A DNA stretch of 64,000 nt, from contig NZ_NBDP01000030.1 of the NCBI RefSeq assembly GCF_004123845.1, positions 930,001-994,000 of the forward strand, in the 5' to 3' direction. The notes beneath the pieces were generated by a model that was not told the DNA's origin, did not search any database, and saw only the letters and a list, made by a program, of their open reading frames with translations. Origin of the DNA: Allobosea sp. Tri-44. GTDB taxonomy: Bacteria > Pseudomonadota > Alphaproteobacteria > Rhizobiales > Beijerinckiaceae. The translations under genes were made by a program, and so were the position numbers. Of the stretch, positions 8,596 to 18,800 are shown piece by piece; within the stretch, counting starts at the first letter, position 1, and the number at the start of each line of letters is the position of its first letter.

Positions 8596-10100
8596 TCCGT
8601 AAACTCCGGATCGGCCCAGGAGCGGCTCTCGCGCTCGATCAGCCCGATCGCCTGCGAGGGTCCCCAGGAGCCGGCGGCGTAGCGGTGCGGCTGCGGGTAG
8701 TATTCCTGCCAGCCGGCAAGGATCGGGTCGATCCAGCTCCAGGCCTGCTCGACCTCGTCGCGGCGCATGAACAGGGTCTGGTCGCCGCGGATCACGTCGG
8801 TGAGCAACCGCTCATAGGCATCTGGCGTGCGCACGTCGAAGGCGGTCTCGTAGCGCAGGTCGAGCTGGCGCGGCACGACCTTGAGCTTGCCGGAGCCCGG
8901 CACTTTCATCATCAGCTGCAATTGCACGCCATCATTGGGCTGGAGCCGGATGACAAGACGATTGGCATAGAGCTCCTCGCAGCCGGGAGCGCGGCCGAAG
9001 ATCGAATGCGGCACCGGCTTGAAGGTGACGGCGATCTCGGAATAGCGCTGCGCCATGCGCTTGCCGGTACGCAGATAGATCGGCACGCCAGCCCAACGCC
9101 AGGTGTCGAGCTCGCAGCGGATCGCGACGAAGGTCTCCGTCCCGCTGAGATGGCCGAGCTCCTCGGAGTAGCCCTTGACGCGCTGGCCGTCGATGACGCC
9201 CGGCCCGTACTGGCCACGCACGGTCATGCGCTGCACGTCCGGGCCGACGATCGGCCTGAGCGCCTTCAGCACCCTGACCTTCTCGTCGCGGACGGCGTCG
9301 GCCTCGAGCTGGTTCGGCGGCTCGATCGCGAACAGGCAGAGCAATTGCAGCACATGGTTCTGCACCATGTCGCGCAGATGGCCGGCCTTGTCGTAATAGC
9401 CGGCGCGGGATTCGAGCCCGACCGTCTCGGCCACCGTGATCTGGACATTGTCGATGTCGCGGCTCGACCAGGAGCGCTCGAACAGCGTGTTGGCGAAGCG
9501 TAAGACGAGCAGGTTCTGCACCGTCTCCTTGCCGAGATAATGGTCGATCCGGTAGGTCCGGCTCTCCGGCAGGATGCGGGCGACGGCGTCGTTGATCTCG
9601 CGCGCCGAGGCGAGGTCGCGCCCGAGCGGCTTCTCCAGGATGACGCGCGAGGTCGGCGTCAGGATGCCGGAGTTCGCCAGGTTCTCGCAGATCGGGATGA
9701 AAAGGTCCGGCGGCGTCGAGAGATAGAAGGAGCGCACGCGCTGGGAATCGCCGAGCGCCTCCTTCAGCGCGCCATAGGTCTCGGGCTTGACCGCATCGAG
9801 CAGCACCATGGTGAGGCGGCGGCGGAAGGCGGCGATGCGCTCCTGCGACAGGCCGGCGGCGGCGAGCTTGGCGGCGATCTCGTTGGGGATGCCCTCGACA
9901 TCCTCCTGCTTGCGGACGATGCCGATGATGCGGCTCTCCTCCGGCAGCACGCCTTCCTCGTTGCGCTGGGCCAGCGCCGGGAAGAGCTTGCGCAAAGCGA
10001 GGTCGCCACCGGCGCCGAAGATCACCAGGTCGAAGGGCGGAACCGGCGTGCGCTCAGGCGCGGCCTCCGGCTTCAGCAGGCGTTCGGCGATGGCATCCAT
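8592..10100 (-). CDS. zwf: Glucose-6-phosphate 1-dehydrogenase
   Basis: The 502-residue enzyme oxidises glucose 6-phosphate to the lactone with NAD(P)+. Seen are the nucleotide fold LVIFGAGGDLALRKLFPAL, the substrate signature YRIDHYLGKETVQNL with the catalytic-site histidine and lysine, and RWAGVPIYLRTGKRM near the allosteric domain. The start at MDAIAERLL (10100) is preferred over longer in-frame options: AGGAG lies about nine bases upstream and the extension is not conserved. It is the first gene of zwf-pgl-eda. The 156 bp upstream should hold the promoter; I saw no clear operator, although HexR-type control is common in other groups. Confidence 0.96.
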   Translation of the reverse strand: MDAIAERLLKPEAAPERTPVPPFDLVIFGAGGDLALRKLFPALAQRNEEGVLPEESRIIGIVRKQEDVEGIPNEIAAKLAAAGLSQERIAAFRRRLTMVLLDAVKPETYGALKEALGDSQRVRSFYLSTPPDLFIPICENLANSGILTPTSRVILEKPLGRDLASAREINDAVARILPESRTYRIDHYLGKETVQNLLVLRFANTLFERSWSSRDIDNVQITVAETVGLESRAGYYDKAGHLRDMVQNHVLQLLCLFAIEPPNQLEADAVRDEKVRVLKALRPIVGPDVQRMTVRGQYGPGVIDGQRVKGYSEELGHLSGTETFVAIRCELDTWRWAGVPIYLRTGKRMAQRYSEIAVTFKPVPHSIFGRAPGCEELYANRLVIRLQPNDGVQLQLMMKVPGSGKLKVVPRQLDLRYETAFDVRTPDAYERLLTDVIRGDQTLFMRRDEVEQAWSWIDPILAGWQEYYPQPHRYAAGSWGPSQAIGLIERESRSWADPEFTE

Positions 10101-10256
10101 GACGACATACTCCTGATCGGCCGACACGAGTCGGCGCGAATTCTCGTCGATCGATCCATTCCGGTCGATCGGAAAGCGCGCCAGTCGAACCGAATCCTGC
10201 GACGACAATGCGACCAAGCCGGCAGCTTGCCAAACGCTTTGGGCGCATGCCGGACG

Positions 10257-11012
10257 TCAACCCGCCCGCCGGAAACCCTCGCTCGCACGCAATAGCTCGC
10301 GGGCATAGGCCGTCTCAGGCATGCGTGCGGCGAGCATTGCCGCCGTCATCTCCTCAACGCCGCGGCCGAACTGCATGACGAGGAGCCGCTCGCACATATG
10401 CCCGACCACGGCGAGGTCGTGGCTGACCAGGATATAGATGAGCTTGCGCTCGTGCCGCAGGGCCTGGAGCAGGTTCAGCACCTCGGCCTGGATCGAGACG
10501 TCGAGCGCCGAGGTCGGCTCGTCCAAGAGCAGGATGGTCGGCTCCAGCACGAGAGCGCGGGCGATGGCGACGCGCTGGCGCTGGCCGCCGGAGAGCTGGT
10601 GCGGATAACGGAAGCGGAAGGAGGTGGGCAGGCCGACATCCTGCATGGCGCGGCTGATCTTCGCCTCGGCGTCGCTGATGCCATGGATGGCGAGCGGCTC
10701 CGCCAAAGTGTCGTCGACGGTCTTTTTCGGATGCAGCGAGCCGAACGGGTCCTGGAAGACCATCTGGGCGGCGCGGTAGAAGGCCTTGTCGCGGAGCTTG
10801 GGCTGGCGCTTGCCGAGGATGTCGACCTCGCCGCTCCAGTCGCGATTGAGGCCGGCGAGCACGCGCAGCACGGTCGATTTGCCCGAGCCGGATTCGCCGA
10901 CGATGCCGTAGCTCTCGCCCGGCGCGACCGCGAAGGAGAGGTCCTTCACGACATGCGAGTCGCCGAAGGAGACGTTGAGCTTGTCGACGGAGATGGCGTG
11001 TTGAGTTGTCAT
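10257..11012 (-). CDS. Dipeptide/oligopeptide ABC transporter ATP-binding protein (DppF/OppF-type)
   Basis: This 251-residue ATPase has Walker A GESGSGKST, Q-loop in QMVFQDPFGSLHPKKTV, signature LSGGQRQRVAIARAL, Walker B ILLLDEPTSALD and switch histidine LVSHDL. It is of the peptide/nickel importer family but shorter than typical OppF, lacking most of the C-terminal oligopeptide-transporter extension. The start at 11012 gives the ATGA overlap with the preceding ATPase gene; ATG at 11021 is also possible. It is the last gene of the SBP-permease-permease-ATPase-ATPase operon. Confidence 0.92.
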   Translation of the reverse strand: MTTQHAISVDKLNVSFGDSHVVKDLSFAVAPGESYGIVGESGSGKSTVLRVLAGLNRDWSGEVDILGKRQPKLRDKAFYRAAQMVFQDPFGSLHPKKTVDDTLAEPLAIHGISDAEAKISRAMQDVGLPTSFRFRYPHQLSGGQRQRVAIARALVLEPTILLLDEPTSALDVSIQAEVLNLLQALRHERKLIYILVSHDLAVVGHMCERLLVMQFGRGVEEMTAAMLAARMPETAYARELLRASEGFRRAG

Positions 11013-11848
11013 GCCAGCCATGCCGGGTCGCGGGTGAGGGTCGCGAGCTTTTCGCGCGGATGGTCGAGATCGGGCAGGCAGCCGAGCAGGCCGCGCGTAT
11101 AGGGATGCTGCGCCCGGTCGAGCTCGCCCGCGGGCAGCGTCTCCAGGGCCTTGCCGCCATACATGACGATGACGCGGTCGCAGAACGACCTCACCAGATG
11201 CAGATCGTGGCTGATGAAGATCAGCCCCATGCCGCGGCTGGTGACGAGGTCGTCGAGGATCTTCAGCACCTGCAATTGCACGGTGACGTCGAGCGCCGAG
11301 GTCGGCTCGTCGGCGATCAGGATCTCCGGCTCGGCGATCAGCATCATCGCGATCATCACGCGCTGGCCCATGCCGCCCGAGACCTCGTGCGGGTAGAGAT
11401 CGTAGACGCGCCCCGGCTCGCGGATCTGCACGGCCTCCAGCATGGTGAGGCTGCGCTCCTTCGCCTGGCGCGCGCTCGCCTTGTGGTGGACGCGGTAGGC
11501 CTCGGCGATCTGGTCGCCGACGGTCTGGACCGGATTCAGCGAGAACTTCGGATCCTGCATCACCATGGAGATGTGGCGGCCACGCAGTTTGCGGCGGCTC
11601 GCCTTGTCCATCGCCGTCAGGTCCTTGCCGCGGAATTCCATCCGCTTCGCCGTGACCACGCCGGGATGCGGGATCAGGTCGAGGATGGCGCGGCCGGTCA
11701 TCGACTTGCCGGAGCCGGATTCCCCGACGATGCCGAGCCGCTCACGGCCGAGCGTGAACGACAGACCGCGCACGGCATTCACAATGCCGGTCGGCGTGTG
11801 GAAGTCGACGCGCAGATCGTCGAGCGTCAGCAGAGGTGCATCAACCAT
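11009..11848 (-). CDS. Dipeptide/oligopeptide ABC transporter ATP-binding protein (DppD/OppD-type)
   Basis: This 279-residue ATPase carries Walker A GESGSGKSM (Met in place of the usual Thr/Ser after the lysine and serine), VMQDPKFSLNPVQTVGDQ, signature VSGGMGQRVMIAMML, Walker B ILIADEPTSALD and ISHDL. The C-terminal QHPYTRGLLGCLPDL is the oligopeptide/dipeptide-importer signature. The start MVDAPLLTL at 11848 lies just after the upstream permease stop; the longer in-frame extension is out of family. It should pair with the adjacent ATPase as a heterodimeric motor. Confidence 0.93.
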   Translation of the reverse strand: MVDAPLLTLDDLRVDFHTPTGIVNAVRGLSFTLGRERLGIVGESGSGKSMTGRAILDLIPHPGVVTAKRMEFRGKDLTAMDKASRRKLRGRHISMVMQDPKFSLNPVQTVGDQIAEAYRVHHKASARQAKERSLTMLEAVQIREPGRVYDLYPHEVSGGMGQRVMIAMMLIAEPEILIADEPTSALDVTVQLQVLKILDDLVTSRGMGLIFISHDLHLVRSFCDRVIVMYGGKALETLPAGELDRAQHPYTRGLLGCLPDLDHPREKLATLTRDPAWLA

Positions 11849-11853
11849 AGTGC

Positions 11854-12765
11854 TCACCTCGCATCCAGCACGTCGCGCAGGCCGTCGCCGAGCAGGTTGA
11901 AGCCGAGCGCGACGACGCAGATGGCGATGCCCGGGAAGGTCGCGACCCACCACTGGTCGAAGATCTGCTCACGGCCGGTCGAGATCATCGCGCCCCATTC
12001 AGGGATCGGCGGCTGGGCGCCGAGGCCGAGGAAGCCGAGGCCCGCGGCGATGATGATGATGCCGGCCATGTCGTAGGTGGTGCGCACGATCAGCGAGGGC
12101 ACGCACATAGGCACGATATGCTTGAGCACGATCCGCATCTGACTCGCGCCCTGCAGGCGCATCGCCGAGATGTAGTCGGCGTTGCGGATGATCATCGTCT
12201 CGGCACGGGCGACGCGGGCATAGGGCGGCCAGGCCGTGAAGGCGATGGCGATGACGGCGTTCTCCAGTCCGGGCCCGAGCGCCGCGACGAAGGCGAGCGC
12301 CAGCACGAGGCGCGGGAAGGCGAGGAAGACGTCGGTGATGCGCATCAGCACGGTGTCGATCCAGCCGCCGAAATAGCCGGCGGCGCAGCCGATGAGCAGG
12401 CCGAGCGGCCCGACCGTGATGACCACGAGCATGACGATCACCAGCGTGACGCGGGTGCCGTAGACGATGCGGCTGAAGATGTCGCGGCCGAGCGCATCTG
12501 TGCCGAACCAGTGCTTCGCGGATGGCGCCAGCAGGCGCTGGTCGAGCGCCTGGGCGAGCGGGTCGTATTGCGCGATCAGCGGCGCGAAGGCCGCGAGCAG
12601 CAGCAGAGCCAGCACGATCACGAGGCCGACCACGGCGGCCGGGTTCTTCTTGAAGGCGAGCCATTGCCGGTAGAGCTGGCCGAGCTTGGCCTGCCGGCGT
12701 GATTCCGGCGAAGTCGTGGTCAGCCAGGAATGCCAGCTGACGGAGGCGGAGGCGTGGTCGCTCAT
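11854..12765 (-). CDS. Dipeptide/oligopeptide ABC transporter permease (DppC-type)
   Basis: The 303-residue permease has a cytosolic leader, a first transmembrane segment (AAVVGLVIVLALLLLAAFAP), the periplasmic HWFGTDALGRDIFSRIVYG motif typical of DppC/OppC, and five more membrane segments. The ATPase-contacting EAA loop is ISAMRLQGASQMRIVLKHIVP. The start at 12765 is favoured by AGGAGG six bases upstream. Partner of the DppB-type permease encoded just upstream. Confidence 0.93.
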   Translation of the reverse strand: MSDHASASVSWHSWLTTTSPESRRQAKLGQLYRQWLAFKKNPAAVVGLVIVLALLLLAAFAPLIAQYDPLAQALDQRLLAPSAKHWFGTDALGRDIFSRIVYGTRVTLVIVMLVVITVGPLGLLIGCAAGYFGGWIDTVLMRITDVFLAFPRLVLALAFVAALGPGLENAVIAIAFTAWPPYARVARAETMIIRNADYISAMRLQGASQMRIVLKHIVPMCVPSLIVRTTYDMAGIIIIAAGLGFLGLGAQPPIPEWGAMISTGREQIFDQWWVATFPGIAICVVALGFNLLGDGLRDVLDAR

Positions 12766-12776
12766 GGCCATCCTCC

Positions 12777-13847
12777 TCAGCGTGCCCGCGGATCGGCCAG
12801 CCGGCCGAGGATGTCGGAGAACAGGTTGACCGCGATGAAGACGGCGCCGACGACGAGCGTGGCGCCGAGCACGGCATTCATGTCGGCATTGAGCAGCGCA
12901 TTGGTGAGATAGCGGCCGAGGCCCGGCCAGGCGAAGATCGTCTCGGTCAGCACCGAGCCTTCGAGCAGGTGCATGTAGGAGAGCGCGATCACGGTGACGA
13001 GCGGCACGAGCGCGTTGCCGAGCGCATGACCGCAGACGACGCGCCATTCCGACAGCCCCTTCACCCGCGCCGCCACAACATATTGCTGCTGCAGCTCGGT
13101 GATCATGAAGCTGCGGGTCATGCGGCTGATATAGGCGACGGAGAGCAGGCCGAGCACGGAGGCCGGCAGGATCAGGTGCCAGAAGGCGTCCCGGACGGCC
13201 TCCCATTCGCCCTGCATCGCGGCGTCGAGCATGACGATGCCGGTGATCGGCGTGACGAAATCCTCGAAGGCGATCGAGAGCCGCCCGGGACCTGCGACCC
13301 AGCCGAGCTTGGCGTAGAACAGCAGCAACCCCATCAGGCCGAGCCAGAACACCGGGATCGAATAGCCGATCAGGCCGATCACGCGGGCGATCTGGTCGAT
13401 CCAGCGGCCCTGGTTGACGGCGGCGAGGATGCCGAGCGGCACACCGAGCGCAACGCCGATCAAGGTGCCGAGCGTCGCCAGCTCCAGCGTCGCCGGGAAC
13501 ACCGTCTTGATGTCGTCGGTGACCTTCTGCGCGGTCAGCACCGAGGTGCCGAGATCACCGGTGAAGACCTTGCCGATATAGACGGCGAATTGCTGCCAGT
13601 ACGGCTTGTCGAGGCCAAGCGCGAGCCTTGCCTTGTCGTAGACATCCGCCGGAGCGCGGTCGCCGACCACGGCGAGCACCGGATCGATCGGCATGACGCG
13701 CGCGATCAGGAAGGTGACCAGCAGCAGGCCGAAGATCGTGATCGCGACCGTGGTCAGCTCACGGCCGAGGATCTTCGCCCAGCGAACGACACCATTCTTG
13801 GCGCGTGGCGGCGGTGCGGGCGGGGTCGGTGCAGTGATGGAAACCAT
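12777..13847 (-). CDS. Dipeptide/oligopeptide ABC transporter permease (DppB-type)
   Basis: The 356-residue permease has an N-terminal Pro-rich cytosolic tail and six membrane segments. Family motifs are VTFLIARVMPIDPVLAVVG, the periplasmic LGLDKPYWQQFAVYIGKVFTGDLGTS region, and the EAA loop VVAARVKGLSEWRVVCGHALGNALVP. It ends with TNALLNADMNAVLGATLVVG, as in DppB/OppB. It follows the substrate-binding protein gene after a 116-bp gap that holds a strong hairpin. Confidence 0.93.
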   Translation of the reverse strand: MVSITAPTPPAPPPRAKNGVVRWAKILGRELTTVAITIFGLLLVTFLIARVMPIDPVLAVVGDRAPADVYDKARLALGLDKPYWQQFAVYIGKVFTGDLGTSVLTAQKVTDDIKTVFPATLELATLGTLIGVALGVPLGILAAVNQGRWIDQIARVIGLIGYSIPVFWLGLMGLLLFYAKLGWVAGPGRLSIAFEDFVTPITGIVMLDAAMQGEWEAVRDAFWHLILPASVLGLLSVAYISRMTRSFMITELQQQYVVAARVKGLSEWRVVCGHALGNALVPLVTVIALSYMHLLEGSVLTETIFAWPGLGRYLTNALLNADMNAVLGATLVVGAVFIAVNLFSDILGRLADPRAR

Positions 13848-13910
13848 CGTCGGCTCCGTTCTTCTTGTTCTTGGAGGGCGTCGGCCAGACTACGCTGGCG
13901 CCAATGGCAA

Positions 13911-13948
13911 GAACCCGCCGCAGCCTGATGATTGGCTACGGCGGGTTC
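13911..13948 (-). promoter_or_regulatory. Intra-operon stem-loop between binding-protein and permease genes
   Basis: Ten bases GAACCCGCCG (13911-13920) pair perfectly with 13939-13948, and an inner AGCC/GGCT stem (13922-13925 with 13934-13937) extends the fold. No T-run follows. Such hairpins behind the binding-protein gene commonly protect its mRNA segment or attenuate readthrough, giving more binding protein than permease. The structure is read from the sequence; the role here is inferred. Confidence 0.6.
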
Positions 13949-13963
13949 CGCTGGGCAAACGCC

Positions 13964-15553
13964 TCAGTTCTTGGTGATCGGAGCGTAGAAATTGGTGTCG
14001 GAGGTCGGTCCGATCACCCAGCCGGCAATGCCCTTGCGGTCGGCCGAAACCTCGACCTGCTGGAACATGATCACGAAGGGCGAGACCTTCTGGTGGTCGC
14101 GCTGCAGCTCGCCATAGACGCTGGCGCGCTTGCTCGCGTCGCTCTCCAGCACGTTGGCCTGGGTGACCTTGGTCATGTCCGGGATGTCCCAGGCATTGCG
14201 CCAGGCCAGGGTCTTCGACTTGGCCTCCTCGCCATTGTCCTCGTTGATGGCGAAGGTCTCGGCATTGGTGTGCGGGTCGAGATAGTCCGGCCCCCACTGG
14301 CCGATATAGATGTCGTGGGTGCGGGCGCGGTATTTGGTCAGCGTCTGCTTGCCGTCGCCCGGAAGGATCTCGAGCTTGATCCCGGCCTGGGCCCAGGTCG
14401 ACTGGACCGCCTGGGCGATGTCGGTGATCGGGTTGACCGAACGGGTGTCCATGGTGACGGTGAAGCCGTTCGGCAGGCCGGCCTTGGCGAGCAGTTCCTT
14501 GGCCTTGGCGACGTCGAGCTTGTAGGGCCGGTCGGTGATCGCCCCGAGGAAGCCCTTGGGCAGGAAGCTCTCATGGCCCTTATAGGTGCCCTCGACGATG
14601 TTGCGCTCGATCGAGTCGTAGTCGACCAGCCACTTCAGGGCCTCGCGTACCTCGGGCTTGGCGAGATTCGGGTTCTTCTGGTTCAGGCCAAGATAGAGAA
14701 TGTAGCCCTTGTCGCCCTGGACGATCTCGACATTGGCGTTGCTCTTGACCGCGGCGAGCTGGTCCTTTGAGAGGTTGCGGGCGATGTCGATGTCGCCCTT
14801 CTCGAGCAGCAGGCGCTGCGAGGCCGGCTCGGCGACATGGCGGACGATGACGCGCTTGGTCTTGGGCGCGCCCTTGTACCAGGCCTCGTTGGCGTCGAGC
14901 GCGTATTGCTCGTTCGGGCGATAGACGCGGACCTTGTAGGCACCGGAGCCGGCCGAATTGAGTTTCAGCCAGCCATTGCCCCAGTCGCCGTCCTTCTCAT
15001 TGGCCTTGACCAGCTTGGAGTCGACGACCGCGGCGACACCCGAGGTCAGGCAGTTCAGGAAGAAGGTCGGCGCGAACGGCTTGGAGACGGTGACGGTGAC
15101 GGTCTGGTCGTCGGTGGCCTTGACCTTCTCCAGCACGGTGTCCTTGTTCAGGCCGAACTGGGTTAGGATGAAGCCCGGCGACTTGTTCAGCGTGACCGCG
15201 CGCTGGAAGGAGTAGACCACGTCGGCCGCGGTGAGCGGATTGCCGGAGTGGAACTTGACGCCCGGGCGGAGCTTGAAGGTGTAGGTCAGGTTGTCCGGGC
15301 TGACCGTCCAGCTCTGGGCGAGCTCGCCGATCAGGGCGTTGTTGTTCTTGAGATCGACGCCGATCAGCTTGTCATAGACATTGGCGCCGACCTCGACACC
15401 GGAGAATTCGAAGGCCTCGGCCGGATCGAGCGTGATGATGTCATCGATCTGCTTGGCCATCACGATGGTGTCTTTGGGCGTCTGGGCCTGGGCGGTCGTC
15501 GCCAGCAGAGCCGCGAAAGCGGAAGCCGCCATCAATTTCGCAACATGACGCAT
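13964..15553 (-). CDS. ABC transporter substrate-binding protein, family 5 (DppA/OppA-like)
   Basis: The 529-residue protein has an N-terminal signal peptide (MRHVAKLMAASAFAALLATT, cut after AQA) and a mature SBP_bac_5 domain: IDDIITLDPAEAFEFSG, then LTYTFKLRPGVKFHSGNPLTAADVVYS, the family signature. It binds a peptide or peptide-like solute in the periplasm and feeds the permease and ATPase products encoded after it. The start at 15553 is chosen because it yields a clean signal peptide. The 257 bp to the divergent transglutaminase gene should carry both promoters. Confidence 0.94.
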   Translation of the reverse strand: MRHVAKLMAASAFAALLATTAQAQTPKDTIVMAKQIDDIITLDPAEAFEFSGVEVGANVYDKLIGVDLKNNNALIGELAQSWTVSPDNLTYTFKLRPGVKFHSGNPLTAADVVYSFQRAVTLNKSPGFILTQFGLNKDTVLEKVKATDDQTVTVTVSKPFAPTFFLNCLTSGVAAVVDSKLVKANEKDGDWGNGWLKLNSAGSGAYKVRVYRPNEQYALDANEAWYKGAPKTKRVIVRHVAEPASQRLLLEKGDIDIARNLSKDQLAAVKSNANVEIVQGDKGYILYLGLNQKNPNLAKPEVREALKWLVDYDSIERNIVEGTYKGHESFLPKGFLGAITDRPYKLDVAKAKELLAKAGLPNGFTVTMDTRSVNPITDIAQAVQSTWAQAGIKLEILPGDGKQTLTKYRARTHDIYIGQWGPDYLDPHTNAETFAINEDNGEEAKSKTLAWRNAWDIPDMTKVTQANVLESDASKRASVYGELQRDHQKVSPFVIMFQQVEVSADRKGIAGWVIGPTSDTNFYAPITKN

Positions 15554-15810
15554 GGAAAATCCCCATTGTGCTGTCTGCGAGCGCTCCGAGGCGCCCGTTG
15601 GCGCGCACTCTGTGGCCAGATCGTGTCCGATGTCCAGCAGGGCCAAAGCAGAGTTCGGCGGATGGCGCACAGCATGCACGCTTCTTGCGCAACAGCCTGA
15701 ATTGCCGGCGCATTCCTGCGCACGAACCTGCTTGCTCCAGCGTCTTCTGCCGCTATCGTGACAGCCTCCGGCCGCTCCGGCCGGCTTCGAAGCAAAGCAG
15801 GCGCTCGCTC

Positions 15811-18800
15811 TTGGCCATCATCGCTGCACTGCATCACGTCACGCATTACCGCTATGACCGGCCGGTCACGCTCGGCCCGCAGATCATCCGCCTGCGACCG
15901 GCGCCGCATTGCCGCTCGGCGGTGAAGAGCTATTCGCTCAAGGTCACGCCGGCGCAGCATTTCGTGAACTGGCAGCAGGATCCCAATGGCAACTGGCTGG
16001 CGCGCTATGTCTTCCCGGAGCCGGTGACCGAGTTCCGCATCGAGGTCGACCTCGTCACCGAGCTCTCGATCATCAATCCGTTCGACTTCTTCGTCGCAGC
16101 CGAGGCGGAGGAGTTCCCTTTCGCCTATCCGGACGAGCTGCACGACGAGCTCGCGCCCTATCTCGTCACGGAGCCGGCCGGGCCGCTGCTCGCCGAGCTC
16201 CTCGCTGGCGTACCGCGCGAGAAGGCCAACACCGTCAACTTCATCGTCGACCTCAATGCCCGCCTGCAGCGGATGATCGCCTATGGCATCCGCATGGAGG
16301 CCGGCGTCCAGGAGCCGGAGCAGACGCTGGCGATCAGGTCCGGCTCCTGCCGCGATACCTCCTGGCTGCTGGTCCAGATCCTGCGCCATCTCGGCCTCGC
16401 CGCCCGCTTCGTCTCCGGCTATCTGATCCAGATGAAGGCGGACATCGATCCGCTCGAAGGCCCGCGCGGCACCGACAAGGACTTCACCGACCTGCACGCC
16501 TGGGCCGAGGTCTATCTTCCCGGCGCCGGCTGGATCGGGATGGACCCGACCTCGGGCCTGCTCACCGGCGAGGGCCACCTGCCGCTGGCAGCGACGCCGC
16601 ATTACCGCTCGGCCGCGCCGGTCAGCGGTGTCGCGAGCTATGCCGAGACGCAGTTCGCCTTCGACATGAGCGTCGCGCGCGTTCACGAGGTGCCGCGCAT
16701 CACCCTGCCCTTCTCGGGCGAGTCCTGGCTCGAGCTCGATGCGCTCGGCGAACAGGTCGAGGCCGACCTCCAGGCGCAGGATGTCCGGCTCACCATGGGC
16801 GGCGAGCCGACCTTCGTCTCGATCGACGACCAGACCGGCGAGGAGTGGAACACCGCCGCTGTCGGCCCAACCAAGCGCGAGCGCGCCGACGTGCTGATCC
16901 GGCGCCTGCGCGAGCGCTTCGCGCCGGGCGGCATGCTGCATTACGGCCAGGGCAAATGGTATCCGGGCGAGAGCCTGCCGCGCTGGGCCTTCGCGCTTTA
17001 CTGGCGCGAGGATGGCGAGCCGATCTGGCGCAACGCCGCGCTGATCGCGCGCGAGCCCGGTGCCAAGACCGGCGGCGACCGCGAGCACGAGGTCGTGCCG
17101 ACCTCGGCTGCGGTCGAGACGCTCGCTGCGGGCCTGTCCGAGCGGCTCGGCCTCGGCGCGGATTACGTGCTGCCGGCCTATGAAGACACCGGCCACTGGC
17201 TGGTGAAGGAAGGCCAGCTGCCCGACAATGTCGACCCGCTCGACCCGAAGCTCTCCGACCCTGAGGAGCGCGCCCGGATGGTGCGCGTCTTCGAACGCGG
17301 GCTCGGCAAGCCGAGCGGCTATGTCATCCCGGTGCAGCGCTGGCAGGCGGCGGCGGAGGACCGGCGCTGGCGCTCGGAGAAATGGAAGCTCCGGCGCGGC
17401 AAGCTCTTCCTGGTCCCGGGCGATTCTCCAGTCGGCTTCCGGCTGCCGCTCGGCTCGCTGCCGCATGTCCCGGCGAAGGCCTATCCGCATATCCATCCGC
17501 AGGACCCGCTGGAGCCGCGCGGCCCGCTGCCGCCCGCCACGGCCGGTTCACCCGGCGCACCGCGCGCCGCCGATCCGCCACCGGGCTTCGACGGCCCGAT
17601 CCAGCCGACCCGGCCAGCCGGGAGCAGCGAGCCGCAGGTTCAGCGCCAGGACATCGTCGAGCAGGAGCTCGGCGCCGAGTCGGTGCGCACCGCGCTCAGC
17701 ATCGAGGTGCGCGACGGCGTGCTCTGCGTCTTCCTGCCGCCGGTCGAGCGGCTGGAGGATTATCTCGACCTGATCGCCAGCATCGAGGCGACAGCGGAAG
17801 AGAGCGGCCAGCCGGTCCATATCGAGGGCTATTCGCCGCCGCACGATCCGCGCCTCAACGTCATCAAGGTCACGCCCGATCCGGGCGTGATCGAGGTCAA
17901 CATCCATCCGGCCAGGAACTGGGCGCAGGCGGTCTCGATCACGCGCGGCGTCTATGAGGAAGCGCGCCAGTCGCGGCTCTGCGCCGAGAAGTTCATGGTC
18001 GACGGCCGCCATACTGGCACCGGCGGCGGCAACCATGTCGTGCTCGGCGGCATGACGCCGGCCGACAGCCCGTTCCTGCGCCGGCCGGACCTGCTCAAGA
18101 GCATCGTGCTCTACTGGCAGCGCCACCCCTCGCTGTCCTATCTGTTCTCCGGCCTGTTCATCGGCCCGACCAGCCAGGCGCCGCGCATCGACGAGGCCCG
18201 GCACGACCAGCTCTACGAACTCGAGATCGCGTTGGCGCAGACGCCCGGCCCGAACGCCCCGGCGATCCCGCTCTGGCTGGTCGACCGGCTCTACCGCAAC
18301 CTCTTGGTCGATGTCTCCGGCAACACCCATCGCACCGAGATCTGCATCGACAAGCTCTATTCGCCTGATGGCCCGACCGGCCGGCTCGGGCTGATCGAGT
18401 TCCGCTCCTTCGAGATGCCGCCGGATGCGCGCATGTCGCTGGCGCAGCAATTGCTGATCCGGGCGCTGATCGCCTGGTTCTGGCGCGAACCGCAGGCCGG
18501 CAAGCTCACCCGCTGGGGCACGAGCCTGCACGACCGCTTCATGCTCCCCGAGCTCGTCTGGCAGGATTTCCGCGACGTGCTCGCCGATCTGGAGCGGGCC
18601 GGCTACCGCTTCGACCCGGCCTGGTTCGCGGCCCAGCACGAGTTCCGCTTCCCCTTCTTCGGCAAGGTCAATCAAGGCGGTGTCGAGCTCGAACTCCGCC
18701 AGGCGCTCGAGCCCTGGCATGTGATGGGCGAAGAGGGCGCGATCGGCGGCACGGTGCGCTATGTCGACTCCTCGGTCGAACGCCTGCAGCTCAAGGCGAG

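Noticed and set aside
15532..17496. 654-codon open frame on the minus strand
   Set aside because: It is antisense to the transglutaminase/DUF2126 gene. Its Arg/Asp/Glu/Leu-rich low-complexity translation is typical of frames opposite GC-rich codons, without family motifs.
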